A DNA stretch of 64,000 bases from Arthrobacter sp. zg-Y20 (GTDB taxonomy: Bacteria; Actinomycetota; Actinomycetes; Actinomycetales; Micrococcaceae), in NCBI RefSeq assembly GCF_030142075.1, contig NZ_CP126241.1:868001-932000 (forward strand). Direction: 5' to 3'. The position numbers and the translations under genes were made by a program. The notes below the pieces were generated by a model, which searched no databases, had not been told where the DNA came from, and worked only from the letters and a program-made list of their open reading frames with translations. Numbering within the stretch: the first letter of the stretch is position 1; every line of letters begins with the position of its first letter. Positions 16,283 to 24,192 of the stretch are shown piece by piece.

Positions 16283-17185
16283 ATGACAGCAGACGGTCGC
16301 CTCATCGACGCCGAAGGGCTGCGGAAGTCCTTCGGCAGGTTCCCGGCGCTGCGGGGAGTGGACCTGCAGGTCCGGCAGGGCGAGGTCCACGGGTTCCTCG
16401 GGCCCAACGGGTCGGGCAAGTCAACCACCATCCGCGTGCTCCTGGGCCTGCTCAAGGCCGACGCCGGCACGGTCCGGCTGCTGGGTGGCAACCCGTGGAC
16501 GGACGTAGTCCCGCTGCACCGGCGGCTGGCCTATGTTCCGGGAGACGTGTCCCTCTGGCCGGGAATGAGCGGCGGCGAAGCAATTGACCTGCTGGGTTCC
16601 CTGCGGGGCGGACTGGACCCGCGGCGGCGGGCGGAACTGCTGGAGCGGTTCGAACTGGACTCGGCCAAACGCGGGCGCCAGTACTCCAAGGGCAACCGGC
16701 AGAAGGTGGCGCTGGTGGCCGCACTGGCCGCCGACGTCGAGCTGCTGATCCTGGACGAGCCCACCAGCGGCCTGGACCCGCTGATGGAAAACGTGTTTCA
16801 GAATGAGATCGTCAAGGCGAGACAGCGCGGAACCACGGTGCTGCTCAGCAGCCATGTGCTGGCCGAGGTGGAAAACCTCGCAGACAGGCTCAGCATCATC
16901 CGCGAAGGCGCCATAGTGCGCGCGGGCACCCTGCCGGAACTGCGCGGAACGGCGCGGTCCACCGTCCGCGCCACCCTGGAGTACGCCGCCGGAGCAGCCG
17001 ATGTGCGCGGGCTCCATGACCTGCACCTGGACGGACCGCGACTGACCGCAACCGTCGCCGGCCCGGACCTGGACCAGGCCATGACGGGGCTCGCAAAGCT
17101 GGGCATGACCTCCTTGAGTGTTGAACCGCCGTCGTTGGAGACGCTGTTCCTCAGCCTGTACGAGGACGGCAACGAGGCCGCATGA
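16283..17185 (+). CDS. ABC transporter ATP-binding protein (ABC-2 exporter type)
   Basis: 300-residue cytoplasmic ATPase. Walker A is GPNGSGKST (about residue 41), Walker B LLILDEPTSGLDP and the H-loop LLSSHVLAEVE. The signature is degenerate: YSKGNRQKV replaces LSGGQ, a form common in DrrA/CcmA-like drug exporters of actinobacteria. The C-terminal 80 residues form the accessory domain of these proteins. CCGGAGGAAACC places a good ribosome site before ATG 16283. The permease gene overlaps its stop by 4 nt, so the two form one exporter. Substrate not predictable. Confidence 0.92.
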   Translation: MTADGRLIDAEGLRKSFGRFPALRGVDLQVRQGEVHGFLGPNGSGKSTTIRVLLGLLKADAGTVRLLGGNPWTDVVPLHRRLAYVPGDVSLWPGMSGGEAIDLLGSLRGGLDPRRRAELLERFELDSAKRGRQYSKGNRQKVALVAALAADVELLILDEPTSGLDPLMENVFQNEIVKARQRGTTVLLSSHVLAEVENLADRLSIIREGAIVRAGTLPELRGTARSTVRATLEYAAGAADVRGLHDLHLDGPRLTATVAGPDLDQAMTGLAKLGMTSLSVEPPSLETLFLSLYEDGNEAA

Positions 17186-18774
17186 GCAACCGACTCGCGG
17201 GCACGCGGGTGCTGCTTCCCGCGCTGGCAAAGTTCGACGGGCGCCGCTTCGTGCCTTGGATCGCCTTGGTCACAGCCCTCTGTGCCTCATCGGTGCTGGC
17301 TTACCCCCGGGTGTTTCCCACCCAGCAGGACCGGCTAGGCCTGGCTGCCGCCGTCGGATCAAACCCGGCGCTGAGCATTATCTTCGGCAGGCCTGGTGAT
17401 CTCCTGACCGCGGACGGCTTCACCGCGTGGCGCAGCCTGGCCTTGGGCGGTTTCATGGCCGCCCTCGCAGCTGTCTTCACCGTCACCCGGGCAACCCGCG
17501 GCCAGGAGGATTCCGGACAAGCGGAACTTCTCGCTTCCGGGGTGATGGGCCGCGGGACCAGGTTGGTGTCCGCCGTCCTGCTGGCGCTGGCCGGATCGGT
17601 GCTGTTGGGCGGCATCTCGGGCGTGGTCACCGGGCTCTGCGGCGGGTCCTGGGAAGACTCACTCCTGCTGGGTGCCACCTTCACGGCCAGCGGATGGATG
17701 TTTGCCGGAGTAGCGGCAGCGGCGGCCCAGTTGGCACCGGATGCCCGGACGGCCAACAGTCTTGCCGTCAGCGTCCTCGGTGTCCTTTTCCTGCTGCGCG
17801 GGGTACTTGAGGCACTTGCCGCGCCTGAGTGGACCACGTGGCTCAACCCGATGAGCTGGATCAGCCAGACGGCCCCGGCGGAAGCGGACAACTGGTGGCC
17901 GCTGTTGCCTGCCGCCGTGCTGGCGCTGCTGCTGGTTGGCGCAGCCTTTGCCCTTTCAGCCCGCCGGGACTTCGGGCAGGGGGCCCTGGCTCCCCGGCCC
18001 GGACCGGTGGACGGGGGGCTGCGGGGACCCTGGTCGCTGGCCCTGCGGCTTAACCGTGCTGCTGCTTTCACCTGGGTCATCGCGTTCCTGGTCCTCGGTG
18101 TGGTTTTCGGATACCTGTCCACGTCCGTCGAGGACCTGCTCGGCACGAACCAGGGAGCGCAGCAGCTCCTGGCCGGGGGAGCGGCGTCCTCCTCGGAGCT
18201 CACCCGGTCCTTCATCAAAACCATCCTGAGCCTGGTGGGGATCATCGCGGCCGTCACCGGCGTCCAACTCATGCTGCGGGTGCGCACGGAAGAACTCGAC
18301 CGCCGGCTCGAACCGCTGCTGGCCGCGCCTCTGGGCAGGGGCACGTACTACGCGTCCAACGCGGTTCCAGCCCTGCTCCTGCCCGCGCTGCTGACACTGG
18401 TCTCAGGCACAGTCATCGCCGCGATCGCTGCTGCCTTAGGCACCGGCGTCAGTTTCGGCTCCAGCTTCCTGCAGGCGCTGCTGACCATTCCTGCCGTGTG
18501 GACCGCCGCCGCGGTGGGCGTGGCCGTTGTGGGAGTGCGTCCCCGATTCAGCATCGCAGCCTGGGTTGGCGTGCTGCTCTCTTTTGCCCTCACCCTGCTG
18601 GGTCCGACCCTCCGGTTGTCGGACCTGGTCCTGGGGCTCAGCCCGTTCTGGCATGTTCCCACTGTGACCTCCGGCGTTCCGGACCTGAGCGGACTGCTCT
18701 GGGGCTCCGCGGTCACGGTTGTGCTCGTGCTGGCCGGATTCGCGGGGTTCCGACGGCGGGACATCGACGCCTAG
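17182..18774 (+). CDS. ABC-2 type transporter permease (polyketide-exporter-like)
   Basis: 530-residue membrane protein with about 12 helices in two similar halves. GQEDSGQAELLASGVMGRGTRL in the first half and RVRTEELDRRLEPLLAAPLGRGTYYASN in the second are the paired cytosolic loops of COG3559-type exporters, annotated as exporters of polyketide antibiotics. The ATG overlaps the ATPase stop (ATGA). It needs the upstream ATPase to function. There is no biosynthetic cluster nearby, so a self-resistance role is not indicated. It ends 44 nt from the convergent DUF72 stop. Confidence 0.9.
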   Translation: MSNRLAGTRVLLPALAKFDGRRFVPWIALVTALCASSVLAYPRVFPTQQDRLGLAAAVGSNPALSIIFGRPGDLLTADGFTAWRSLALGGFMAALAAVFTVTRATRGQEDSGQAELLASGVMGRGTRLVSAVLLALAGSVLLGGISGVVTGLCGGSWEDSLLLGATFTASGWMFAGVAAAAAQLAPDARTANSLAVSVLGVLFLLRGVLEALAAPEWTTWLNPMSWISQTAPAEADNWWPLLPAAVLALLLVGAAFALSARRDFGQGALAPRPGPVDGGLRGPWSLALRLNRAAAFTWVIAFLVLGVVFGYLSTSVEDLLGTNQGAQQLLAGGAASSSELTRSFIKTILSLVGIIAAVTGVQLMLRVRTEELDRRLEPLLAAPLGRGTYYASNAVPALLLPALLTLVSGTVIAAIAAALGTGVSFGSSFLQALLTIPAVWTAAAVGVAVVGVRPRFSIAAWVGVLLSFALTLLGPTLRLSDLVLGLSPFWHVPTVTSGVPDLSGLLWGSAVTVVLVLAGFAGFRRRDIDA

Positions 18775-18817
18775 GCACCGCGGAGCAGCGGCCTGCAGCC
18801 ACGGGGACCGACAGGAA

Positions 18818-19546
18818 TCAACTTTGCGCCAGTTCGCGCAGCCGCCGGGCGTTGCGCACGGCGTGCCCCTCGCCGTCGTTGTTGAAGTAGGCATAAACAT
18901 CCTTGCCCATGGCATCCCATTCCCGGATCCGCTCGGCCCACCACCGCAGGTCTGCCTCGGAGTAGGCACCGGCGTACAGGTGTTCCGGGTCGGGTCCGTG
19001 CAGGCGCACGTAAACGAAATCTGCGGTGGCGCGCAGGGTGCAGGGCAGGTGGGCTCCGCTCATCACCGTATAGGCCGCTCCATGCCGCTCGAGTAGCCCG
19101 AAGACGTCCTCGGTGTTCCAGCTCTCGTGCCGGAACTCCACCGCCACCCGGATGTCCTGCGGCAGGTGGGCGAGGACGTAGTCCAGCCGCTCGTCGTCGC
19201 GCTCCATGTCGGGGGACAGCTGGAACAGCAGCACACCGGCACGGTTCCCCAGCGCCTGGAAGCAGCGGTCAATGCGTCCCAGCCATTCATCCGGATCCCG
19301 CAGCTTGCGGGCGTGGGTGAGTCCGCGCGGGGCCTTCACGGAAAAAACGTAGCCCTCCGGCAGCCGGTCCCGGTAGGCAGCGAAGGCTTCTTCGCGCGGC
19401 CAGCGGTAGAAGCTGCCGTTCAGTTCCACGGTGTCGAATTCCTCCGCGTACTTTTCCAGCCAGACGCGTGCCGGTACGCCCTTCGGATACAGCACGTTCC
19501 GCCAGTGGTTGTAGGCCCAGCCCGAAGTTCCGATATGGATGCTCAC
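18818..19546 (-). CDS. DUF72 domain-containing protein (YecE family)
   Basis: 242-residue TIM-barrel-like cytoplasmic protein of the DUF72/YecE family. It starts VSIHIGTSGWAYNHWRNVLYPKG and contains FDTVELNGSFYRWP, FSVKAPRGLTH and YAYFNNDGEGHAVRNA, all family hallmarks. The biochemical role is not established; nuclease-fold and Fe-S-linked roles have been suggested. The open frame begins at TTG 19555, but GTG 19546 gives the family N-terminus and lies 7 nt after TAGGTT (19554-19559), so a leaderless start is preferred. Confidence 0.87.
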   Translation of the reverse strand: MSIHIGTSGWAYNHWRNVLYPKGVPARVWLEKYAEEFDTVELNGSFYRWPREEAFAAYRDRLPEGYVFSVKAPRGLTHARKLRDPDEWLGRIDRCFQALGNRAGVLLFQLSPDMERDDERLDYVLAHLPQDIRVAVEFRHESWNTEDVFGLLERHGAAYTVMSGAHLPCTLRATADFVYVRLHGPDPEHLYAGAYSEADLRWWAERIREWDAMGKDVYAYFNNDGEGHAVRNARRLRELAQS

Positions 19547-19667
19547 ATCATCCAACCTAACGGCTGGCTCCGGACCCCGGCGGGATTGTGCCCGCCGGGC
19601 CGGGGTTCCACACTGGAGGAAGACCCACTCGCGCCGCTTACCGTCCCCGTGCCGCTAGGAGCGCCCC

Positions 19668-20171
19668 ATGGATGACGAGCTTCCCGACGACGGGGTGGAC
19701 TTCCTGCACATGGTGCGGGATCTGCCTTCCGCCCCCGCTGCCATCTACTCAGCCTGGCTGGACCTTTCCCGGATTACGTCCTGGTGGGGAGCCGAGGGTT
19801 TTGTGGTTCCACCGAACCGTATCTCGGCCCAGCAGCGGGTGGGCGGCGATTACCAGGCCTGCATGGTCAATGCCATCACCGGGGACGAGCTCTGGTGGAG
19901 CGGCCAGTACCGGATCCTGGATCCGCCGCACAGTTTGGAGGTCACCCAGCAGTGGCGGCAGCCGGACGGGGTGCCGGCCGGTCCCCTGCGGGTGATCAAT
20001 GTTCAGCTGCAACCCCTGGCAGCAGGTGAGGACCATGCGCTTACCCGCATGACGTTCCGCGAAGGTCCCTTCGAGCCAGGCTCGGAATTGGTAGGACACG
20101 AGAGCGCATGGAGTGAAGCCTTCCACCGGCTGGCCGGTTACCTGGCCCGGCAACAGGAACCAGCGGAATAG
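19668..20171 (+). CDS. SRPBCC domain (AHSA1-like) protein
   Basis: 167-residue cytoplasmic protein of the START-like AHSA1 group. LPSAPAAIYSAWLDLSRITSWWGAEGF is the N-terminal helix-grip motif with the usual Trp-Trp, and MTFREGPFEPGSELVGHESAWSEAFHRLAGYLA is the closing helix. These proteins bind hydrophobic ligands or act as co-chaperones; the ligand is unknown. TAGGAG about 7 nt before ATG 19668 gives a ribosome site. It ends 3 nt before the stop of the convergent membrane protein. Confidence 0.82.
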   Translation: MDDELPDDGVDFLHMVRDLPSAPAAIYSAWLDLSRITSWWGAEGFVVPPNRISAQQRVGGDYQACMVNAITGDELWWSGQYRILDPPHSLEVTQQWRQPDGVPAGPLRVINVQLQPLAAGEDHALTRMTFREGPFEPGSELVGHESAWSEAFHRLAGYLARQQEPAE

Positions 20172-20174
20172 GCA

Positions 20175-20849
20175 TCAGCCGGTGGTGGCAGCACGGACAG
20201 CCTCCACGGCGCTCGCTGTCATCTCATCGGCCAGCGAGAGTACGTCGAACATGCCGGTCCGTTGTTCATCCCGGCTCCAGGCATGGACCTGGGTTCCGGT
20301 GCCGTCCGGTCCGGGAACGGCGAACACCAGAACAACTGGCCGGAACTTCAGGTGCACGACGGCGTCCTGATGCCGCCATGCATGCCCGGTGGCCGGGCGG
20401 TACGCACGGCCCAGTTCCACCAGCACGCTCTCACCTATCCGGGAAGCCGTAGCGCCGGGGGAGGGGAAGGCCCGGACCACGGCGTCCAGCACCTGTTCCG
20501 GATGTTTGGGCGACGGCCAGCTTTCCTCCTGCCCGTAGCGTTCCCGGGCGAGGGCAAGCATATGCTGTTGCGGCAGAGCCAGCGGCCGGCGCAGCCGATT
20601 GGCGAGCACTACGGTCGCGAAGGTCCACGCGCCCCACCAGATCACGGACTGCAGCACCCTGACCGGATGCCATGGGTCATCTTCCGGAAGAAGGCCGAGC
20701 AGCAGCCAGGTGGCCGCCGCACCGAGAAAGCCGAGGGCCTTCCGCCTGAACGGTGTGAAGAACAACACCAGGCGGGACAGCAACGGCAGGTCCCGCACCG
20801 GTTTGGCCGGCCCGGCAGGGGACAGGGGGTGCTTCTGAGACTGGGACAT
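20175..20849 (-). CDS. Hypothetical protein with two membrane helices
   Basis: 224 residues. An N-terminal region ([14 protein letters not shown]) is followed by two hydrophobic helices near residues 37-55 and 68-85, then a soluble C-terminal domain of about 130 residues with [43 protein letters not shown]. No family is recognised. ATG 20849 is preferred to the further upstream frame because MSQSQ opens a plausible cytoplasmic tail and the upstream part reads as non-coding. It converges on the SRPBCC gene with a 3-nt gap. Confidence 0.6.
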   Translation of the reverse strand: MSQSQKHPLSPAGPAKPVRDLPLLSRLVLFFTPFRRKALGFLGAAATWLLLGLLPEDDPWHPVRVLQSVIWWGAWTFATVVLANRLRRPLALPQQHMLALARERYGQEESWPSPKHPEQVLDAVVRAFPSPGATASRIGESVLVELGRAYRPATGHAWRHQDAVVHLKFRPVVLVFAVPGPDGTGTQVHAWSRDEQRTGMFDVLSLADEMTASAVEAVRAATTG

Positions 20850-20986
20850 GGCGGGAGTGTGCCACGGTTCACGGCGGCGGAGAACCGTGGTCCGTCCCGG
20901 ATGAAATAAGCCGGAGGCCCGCGCGGTTGCATCTACCGTGCCCGGACAAACAGCCGGACACGCACGCAACTGAAAGGCAAGCCCCC

Positions 20987-21979
20987 ATGACTGTCCCGCT
21001 CTCCATTCTCGATCTCGCCATCATCGATGAGGGCGAGAGCGCGCGTGATTCCTTCGCTTCCTCGCTGGCACTGGCCCGGGAAGCGGAAAAGCTGGGTTAC
21101 ACCCGCATCTGGTACGCCGAGCACCACAACATGCCCACTATCGCCTCGTCGGCCACCAGCGTGCTGATCGGCTACATCGCTGCGCACACCGAAAGCATCC
21201 GGCTCGGCGCCGGCGGCGTGATGCTGCCCAACCATGCGCCGCTGACCATCGCCGAGCAGTTCGGCACCCTGGAAACCCTGTTCCCGGGCCGCATCGACCT
21301 GGGTCTGGGCCGCGCCCCGGGCAGTGACCAGAAGACCATGCGCGCCCTGCGCCGGGACCCCATGTCTTCGGACAGCTTCCCGCAGGACGTCCAGGAACTG
21401 CAGGGGTACCTGACCGGCAACACCCTCATCCCGGGCATCCACGCGACGCCGGGCACCGGCACCAACGTGCCGCTGTACATCCTCGGGTCCTCCCTCTTCG
21501 GCGCCAAGCTGGCCGCCGCCCTGGGCCTGCCGTACTCCTTCGCCTCGCACTTCGCTCCGCAGGCGCTGCAGGACGCCGTCACCATTTACCGGCGCGACTT
21601 CAAGCCCTCGGCCCAGCTGGCCGAGCCGTACGTGATTGCCGGCGTGAACGTGGTGGCCGCGGAAACCAGCGAAGAAGCGCAGCAGATGTTTGCCGATTCC
21701 CAGCGCCGCCGGGTAACCCAGCTCTTCGGCCGCGACCGCACCTTCACCGATGAGGAAGCGGACGCCATCCTGCAGTCCCCGGGCGGACAGCAGGTCAAGC
21801 AGATGGGCCGTTACTCCGCCGTGGGCAACCCTGAAGAAGTCCGGGACTACCTGGACTGGTTCACCGGGCACGCCCAGGCAGATGAGCTGATCGTCGCCAC
21901 GCAGACCGCCACCCTGGAAAGCCGTCTGCGGTCCTTCCAGCTGTTGGCCGAAGCCGCAGCACTGCCCGTTAGCGCGTAG
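20987..21979 (+). CDS. LLM class flavin-dependent oxidoreductase
   Basis: 330-residue luciferase-like monooxygenase of the MsnO8/YhbW group. Visible motifs are [42 protein letters not shown], the flavin-binding [23 protein letters not shown] and [15 protein letters not shown]. The barrel enzyme uses FMNH2 or F420 with an unknown substrate. GAAAGG lies 9 nt upstream of ATG 20987; an in-frame ATG 60 nt earlier is less likely. A perfect terminator hairpin follows the stop, so it is transcribed alone. Confidence 0.9.
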   Translation: MTVPLSILDLAIIDEGESARDSFASSLALAREAEKLGYTRIWYAEHHNMPTIASSATSVLIGYIAAHTESIRLGAGGVMLPNHAPLTIAEQFGTLETLFPGRIDLGLGRAPGSDQKTMRALRRDPMSSDSFPQDVQELQGYLTGNTLIPGIHATPGTGTNVPLYILGSSLFGAKLAAALGLPYSFASHFAPQALQDAVTIYRRDFKPSAQLAEPYVIAGVNVVAAETSEEAQQMFADSQRRRVTQLFGRDRTFTDEEADAILQSPGGQQVKQMGRYSAVGNPEEVRDYLDWFTGHAQADELIVATQTATLESRLRSFQLLAEAAALPVSA

Positions 21980-21989
21980 GCAGCGTAAG

Positions 21990-22020
21990 AAAGGCGGGCA
22001 GGTTCTTCCTGCCCGCCTTT
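21990..22020 (+). terminator. Intrinsic terminator after the LLM oxidoreductase
   Basis: AAAGGCGGGCAGG-TTCTT-CCTGCCCGCCTTT, a perfect 13-bp stem with a 5-nt loop, 10 nt after the stop codon. The 3' arm ends in TTT. Confidence 0.85.
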
Positions 22021-22097
22021 CGCATGCCCGGCTGTTCGCATCCCCGTGCCCGGCTCGGCCGGGCGGGAGGCGGGCCCCGCTGTGCTAGAGATGTGGG

Positions 22098-22580
22098 ATG
22101 AGCTCTAACTCCCACACCGCACCTGCCGCCATCCACTGCTCCGTTCCCATGCGATGGGGAGATATGGATGCCTACGGCCACATCAACAACGTGCAAATAG
22201 TGCGCATGCTCGAAGAGGCGCGTGTCCACGCTTTCGGTCCTCCCGGCGGCACAGGCGGGCCGGGCAACGCACCGGCCGTGCCGCTGTTCACGGATGTCCC
22301 GGCCGGCACGCAGTCGCTGGTGGTTGAACACCGCATCCGGTACGTAGCCGAGCTGACCTACCGGAACATCCCGGCCGACGTCGACGTCTGGATCAGCGCG
22401 CTCAAGGGCGCGAGCATCACTCTGGGCTACGTGATCTCCGATCCGGTGACGTCAAAGCCCTGTGTGCGGGCAGAGACAACACTGGCGTTTGTCGACGGTG
22501 CCACCGGCGCCCTGCAGCGGCTGACGCCTGCTCAGCGCGAGCTGGCTGCCGCGCATATGGGGGAACCGGTCTTTCCCTGA
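22098..22580 (+). CDS. Acyl-CoA thioesterase (4HBT hotdog fold)
   Basis: 160-residue cytoplasmic hotdog thioesterase. VPMRWGDMDAYGHINNVQIVRMLEEARVHAF is the 4-hydroxybenzoyl-CoA thioesterase signature, with Asp in WGDMDAYGH as the likely catalytic residue. VVEHRIRYVAELTYRN and GYVISDP cover the central strands. It cleaves acyl-CoA to free acid and CoA; chain preference is unknown. ATG 22098 has no strong Shine-Dalgarno; TAGAGA 6 nt earlier resembles the leaderless pattern but lacks the final T. Confidence 0.86.
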   Translation: MSSNSHTAPAAIHCSVPMRWGDMDAYGHINNVQIVRMLEEARVHAFGPPGGTGGPGNAPAVPLFTDVPAGTQSLVVEHRIRYVAELTYRNIPADVDVWISALKGASITLGYVISDPVTSKPCVRAETTLAFVDGATGALQRLTPAQRELAAAHMGEPVFP

Positions 22581-22636
22581 CCGGCGGGTAGTCACGGAGC
22601 GCCTCGCCAATAGGGGGCCCCGGCGGCGTAAGGGCA

Positions 22637-22659
22637 GGTGCCGCCTTATATGCGGCACC
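22637..22659 (+). terminator. Hairpin after the thioesterase gene (possible terminator)
   Basis: GGTGCCGC-N7-GCGGCACC, a perfect 8-bp stem about 57 nt after the thioesterase stop and 58 nt before the DUF421 start. No U-run follows, so termination is only a possibility. Confidence 0.35.
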
Positions 22660-22716
22660 GCCGCGGCGCTAGCATCTCAGGAACCGCTGCGGATACCGCG
22701 AATAAGGAGATGCGCC

Positions 22717-23262
22717 GTGTGGCATAGCCTCGGCATTACCCCCGTAGAAGCGCTTTGGGTTGTTCTGGGGGCCGTAGGTATCTACGCGGCCTTCTACCTT
22801 ATGGTCCGGGCCTTCGGCCTGCGTGCGCTGGCAACCTGGTCAACGCTGGACAAGGCCGTGGTGATCGCCCTCGGCTCGTTGCTTGGCCGTGTGGTCCTGG
22901 GGTACACCACCACCCTTGCGGCCGGCGTTGTTGGCCTGGCCACCCTGTTCGCCATGCTGCGGCTGGAACGTTGGGTGCGGGAAAAGGACAGCGGGTTCCT
23001 GTCCAGCAACCCGATCCTGCTGATGGCCGGCAGCGAAGTGCTCCAGGACGGGCTGAAGAAAGCCCGCGTCGTGGAGGACGAGCTGTACTTCAAACTGCGG
23101 GCCGCGGGCGTTCGGAACTTCAACGAAGTGGCCGTCGCCATCTTGGAAACCACGGGCGACATCACCGTGCTTAGGCGGGGCCAGCGTATCGATCCTCTGC
23201 TGCTGCGGAGGGTGCCGAACCGTCACTTGATACCCGCGGACCTGATGCTGCCGGGCCAGTGA
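22717..23262 (+). CDS. DUF421 (YetF-like) membrane protein
   Basis: 181 residues with three N-terminal hydrophobic helices (about 10-95), followed by a soluble domain containing GFLSSNPILLMAGSEVLQDGLKKARVVEDELYFKLRAAGVRNFNEVAVAILETTGDITVLRRG. That is the DUF421/YetF C-terminal fold, which binds membrane-proximal ligands or oligomerises. Function unknown. GTG 22717 follows AAGGAG with a 7-nt gap, a convincing start. The first cold-shock promoter begins 12 nt after its stop. Confidence 0.85.
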   Translation: MWHSLGITPVEALWVVLGAVGIYAAFYLMVRAFGLRALATWSTLDKAVVIALGSLLGRVVLGYTTTLAAGVVGLATLFAMLRLERWVREKDSGFLSSNPILLMAGSEVLQDGLKKARVVEDELYFKLRAAGVRNFNEVAVAILETTGDITVLRRGQRIDPLLLRRVPNRHLIPADLMLPGQ

Positions 23263-23274
23263 TCAGGGCCCGGT

Positions 23275-23303
23275 TTGGACTTATCCCAAAGGTCGTGTAG
23301 GCT
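23275..23303 (+). promoter_or_regulatory. Sigma-70 promoter of the first cold-shock gene
   Basis: TTGGAC (23275-23280), 17-nt spacer, TAGGCT (23298-23303). Transcription would start near 23310, about 140 nt before the csp ATG, leaving a long leader. Confidence 0.7.
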
Positions 23304-23309
23304 GAAACG

Positions 23310-23449
23310 CAGTTGTTGTGTTGCGCATTTTGTATTTCAAGCGGCGAAACCAAACGGTCTAGCTGCTTTTCTGTAAAAGCGGTAAAGGAACACCGCGACT
23401 GAAACCTCCCGAAAGTCGGGATGCGTTTCAATGCAGAAGGAATATTAAA
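23310..23449 (+). promoter_or_regulatory. Structured 5' leader of the first cold-shock gene
   Basis: About 140 nt of untranslated leader, homologous to the leader of the second csp gene. Stem 1 pairs AAGCGGC (23339-23345) with GCTGCTT (23362-23368). A small hairpin pairs GCGGT (23379-23383) with ACCGC (23392-23396). Stem 2 (23401-23429) is GAAAC/GTTTC outside CCCGA-AAG-TCGGG. The Shine-Dalgarno AAGGA (23437-23441) lies just 3' of stem 2. A shared 5' block (GTGTTGCGCA near 23318, TCAAGCGGCGAAACC near 23337) is present in both leaders. A cold-responsive RNA switch or stability element is inferred; the conservation between the copies is seen directly. Confidence 0.65.
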
Positions 23450-23653
23450 ATGGCTACAGGTACCGTGAAATGGTTCAACTCCGAAAAGGGCTTCGGCTTC
23501 ATTGAGCCCGACGACGGCAGCGCCGACGTCTTCGCTCACTACTCCGCTATCAACTCCAACGGCTACAAGTCGCTGGACGAGAACCAGAAGGTTAGCTTCG
23601 ACACCGAGCAGGGCCCCAAGGGCCCGCAGGCCTCGAACATCCAGGCCCTCTAA
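23450..23653 (+). CDS. cspA: Cold-shock protein (CspA family), copy 1
   Basis: 67-residue single cold-shock domain that binds single-stranded RNA and DNA and unwinds mRNA structure. It begins [24 protein letters not shown]1 is KGFGFI and RNP2 VFAHY. It ends [10 protein letters not shown]. It differs from copy 2 (26216-26419) at only a handful of positions. AAGGA 8 nt before ATG 23450 is the ribosome site. It is a monocistronic unit with its own promoter, long structured leader and UUCG terminator. Confidence 0.95.
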   Translation: MATGTVKWFNSEKGFGFIEPDDGSADVFAHYSAINSNGYKSLDENQKVSFDTEQGPKGPQASNIQAL

Positions 23654-23695
23654 TTTCTTAGAGACTTTGTAACGGCTTCACTGCCGTAACAGCCT

Positions 23696-23725
23696 AAAGC
23701 AGGACGGGTTCGCCCGTCCTGCTTT
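23696..23725 (+). terminator. Intrinsic terminator of the first cold-shock gene
   Basis: AAAGCAGGACGGG-TTCG-CCCGTCCTGCTTT: perfect 13-bp stem closed by a UUCG tetraloop and ending in T's. A weaker hairpin (ACGGC-N6-GCCGT) precedes it. Confidence 0.92.
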
Positions 23726-24192
23726 TGCGTTAACTACGGTCCCGCAGTGCGGGGCGACGCCGCGCTGACTGGTGCTGCAGTGCTACGGGCGGGCTGTCCG
23801 CGACTGGGGTGTGCCGCCATCGGGCTGCCGGCGGGAGCGGTGCACCGGAACCGCGGACCCTTTCCCCGGTGCCCGACGGCGGCACCCTGGTTCCCGTGGG
23901 CCGCAGCGGGATTGTGCAGACGGTGGAGTGGAAACCGCTGATGGCCGCCCTCGGTGTCCACGCGCCGTCACCGGCCAGGACACCCACCTTTCCCGAGCCC
24001 GGAGGTTCTGCTGCCGGGTTGGGTTTTTCCTGACGGTTTTGGTTTCTGCTGCCGGTTTAAACGGGCAGCAGAACTTCAAAGGGTCAGCAGATTTACTAAC
24101 CGGGCGATATTCCAGGCCGGGACTCCGCCCGGGTTCGTTGCCGTCGTCCCGGACACCGGAACCGCGCCCCTTCCCCCGGAGACCGGTACGAC
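23726..24192. other. 467-base gap with a repeat-bearing hairpin and no convincing gene
   Basis: Between the csp1 terminator and the glutaminase stop. A 10-bp inverted repeat TTCTGCTGCC-N10-GGCAGCAGAA occupies 24044-24073, and its left arm is also present as a direct repeat at 24006-24017 (TTCTGCTGCCGG). A plus-strand frame at 23809-24033 (GTG start, 74 codons) contains PDGGTLVPVGRSGIVQTVEWKPL with GC-rich third positions, but it has no ribosome site or recognisable family and may be a gene remnant. The hairpin may help end glutaminase transcription. Confidence 0.4.

Noticed and set aside
17182-18774. Exporter as part of an antibiotic biosynthetic cluster
   Set aside because: No polyketide, peptide or tailoring enzyme genes flank it; neighbours are ldh and DUF72.
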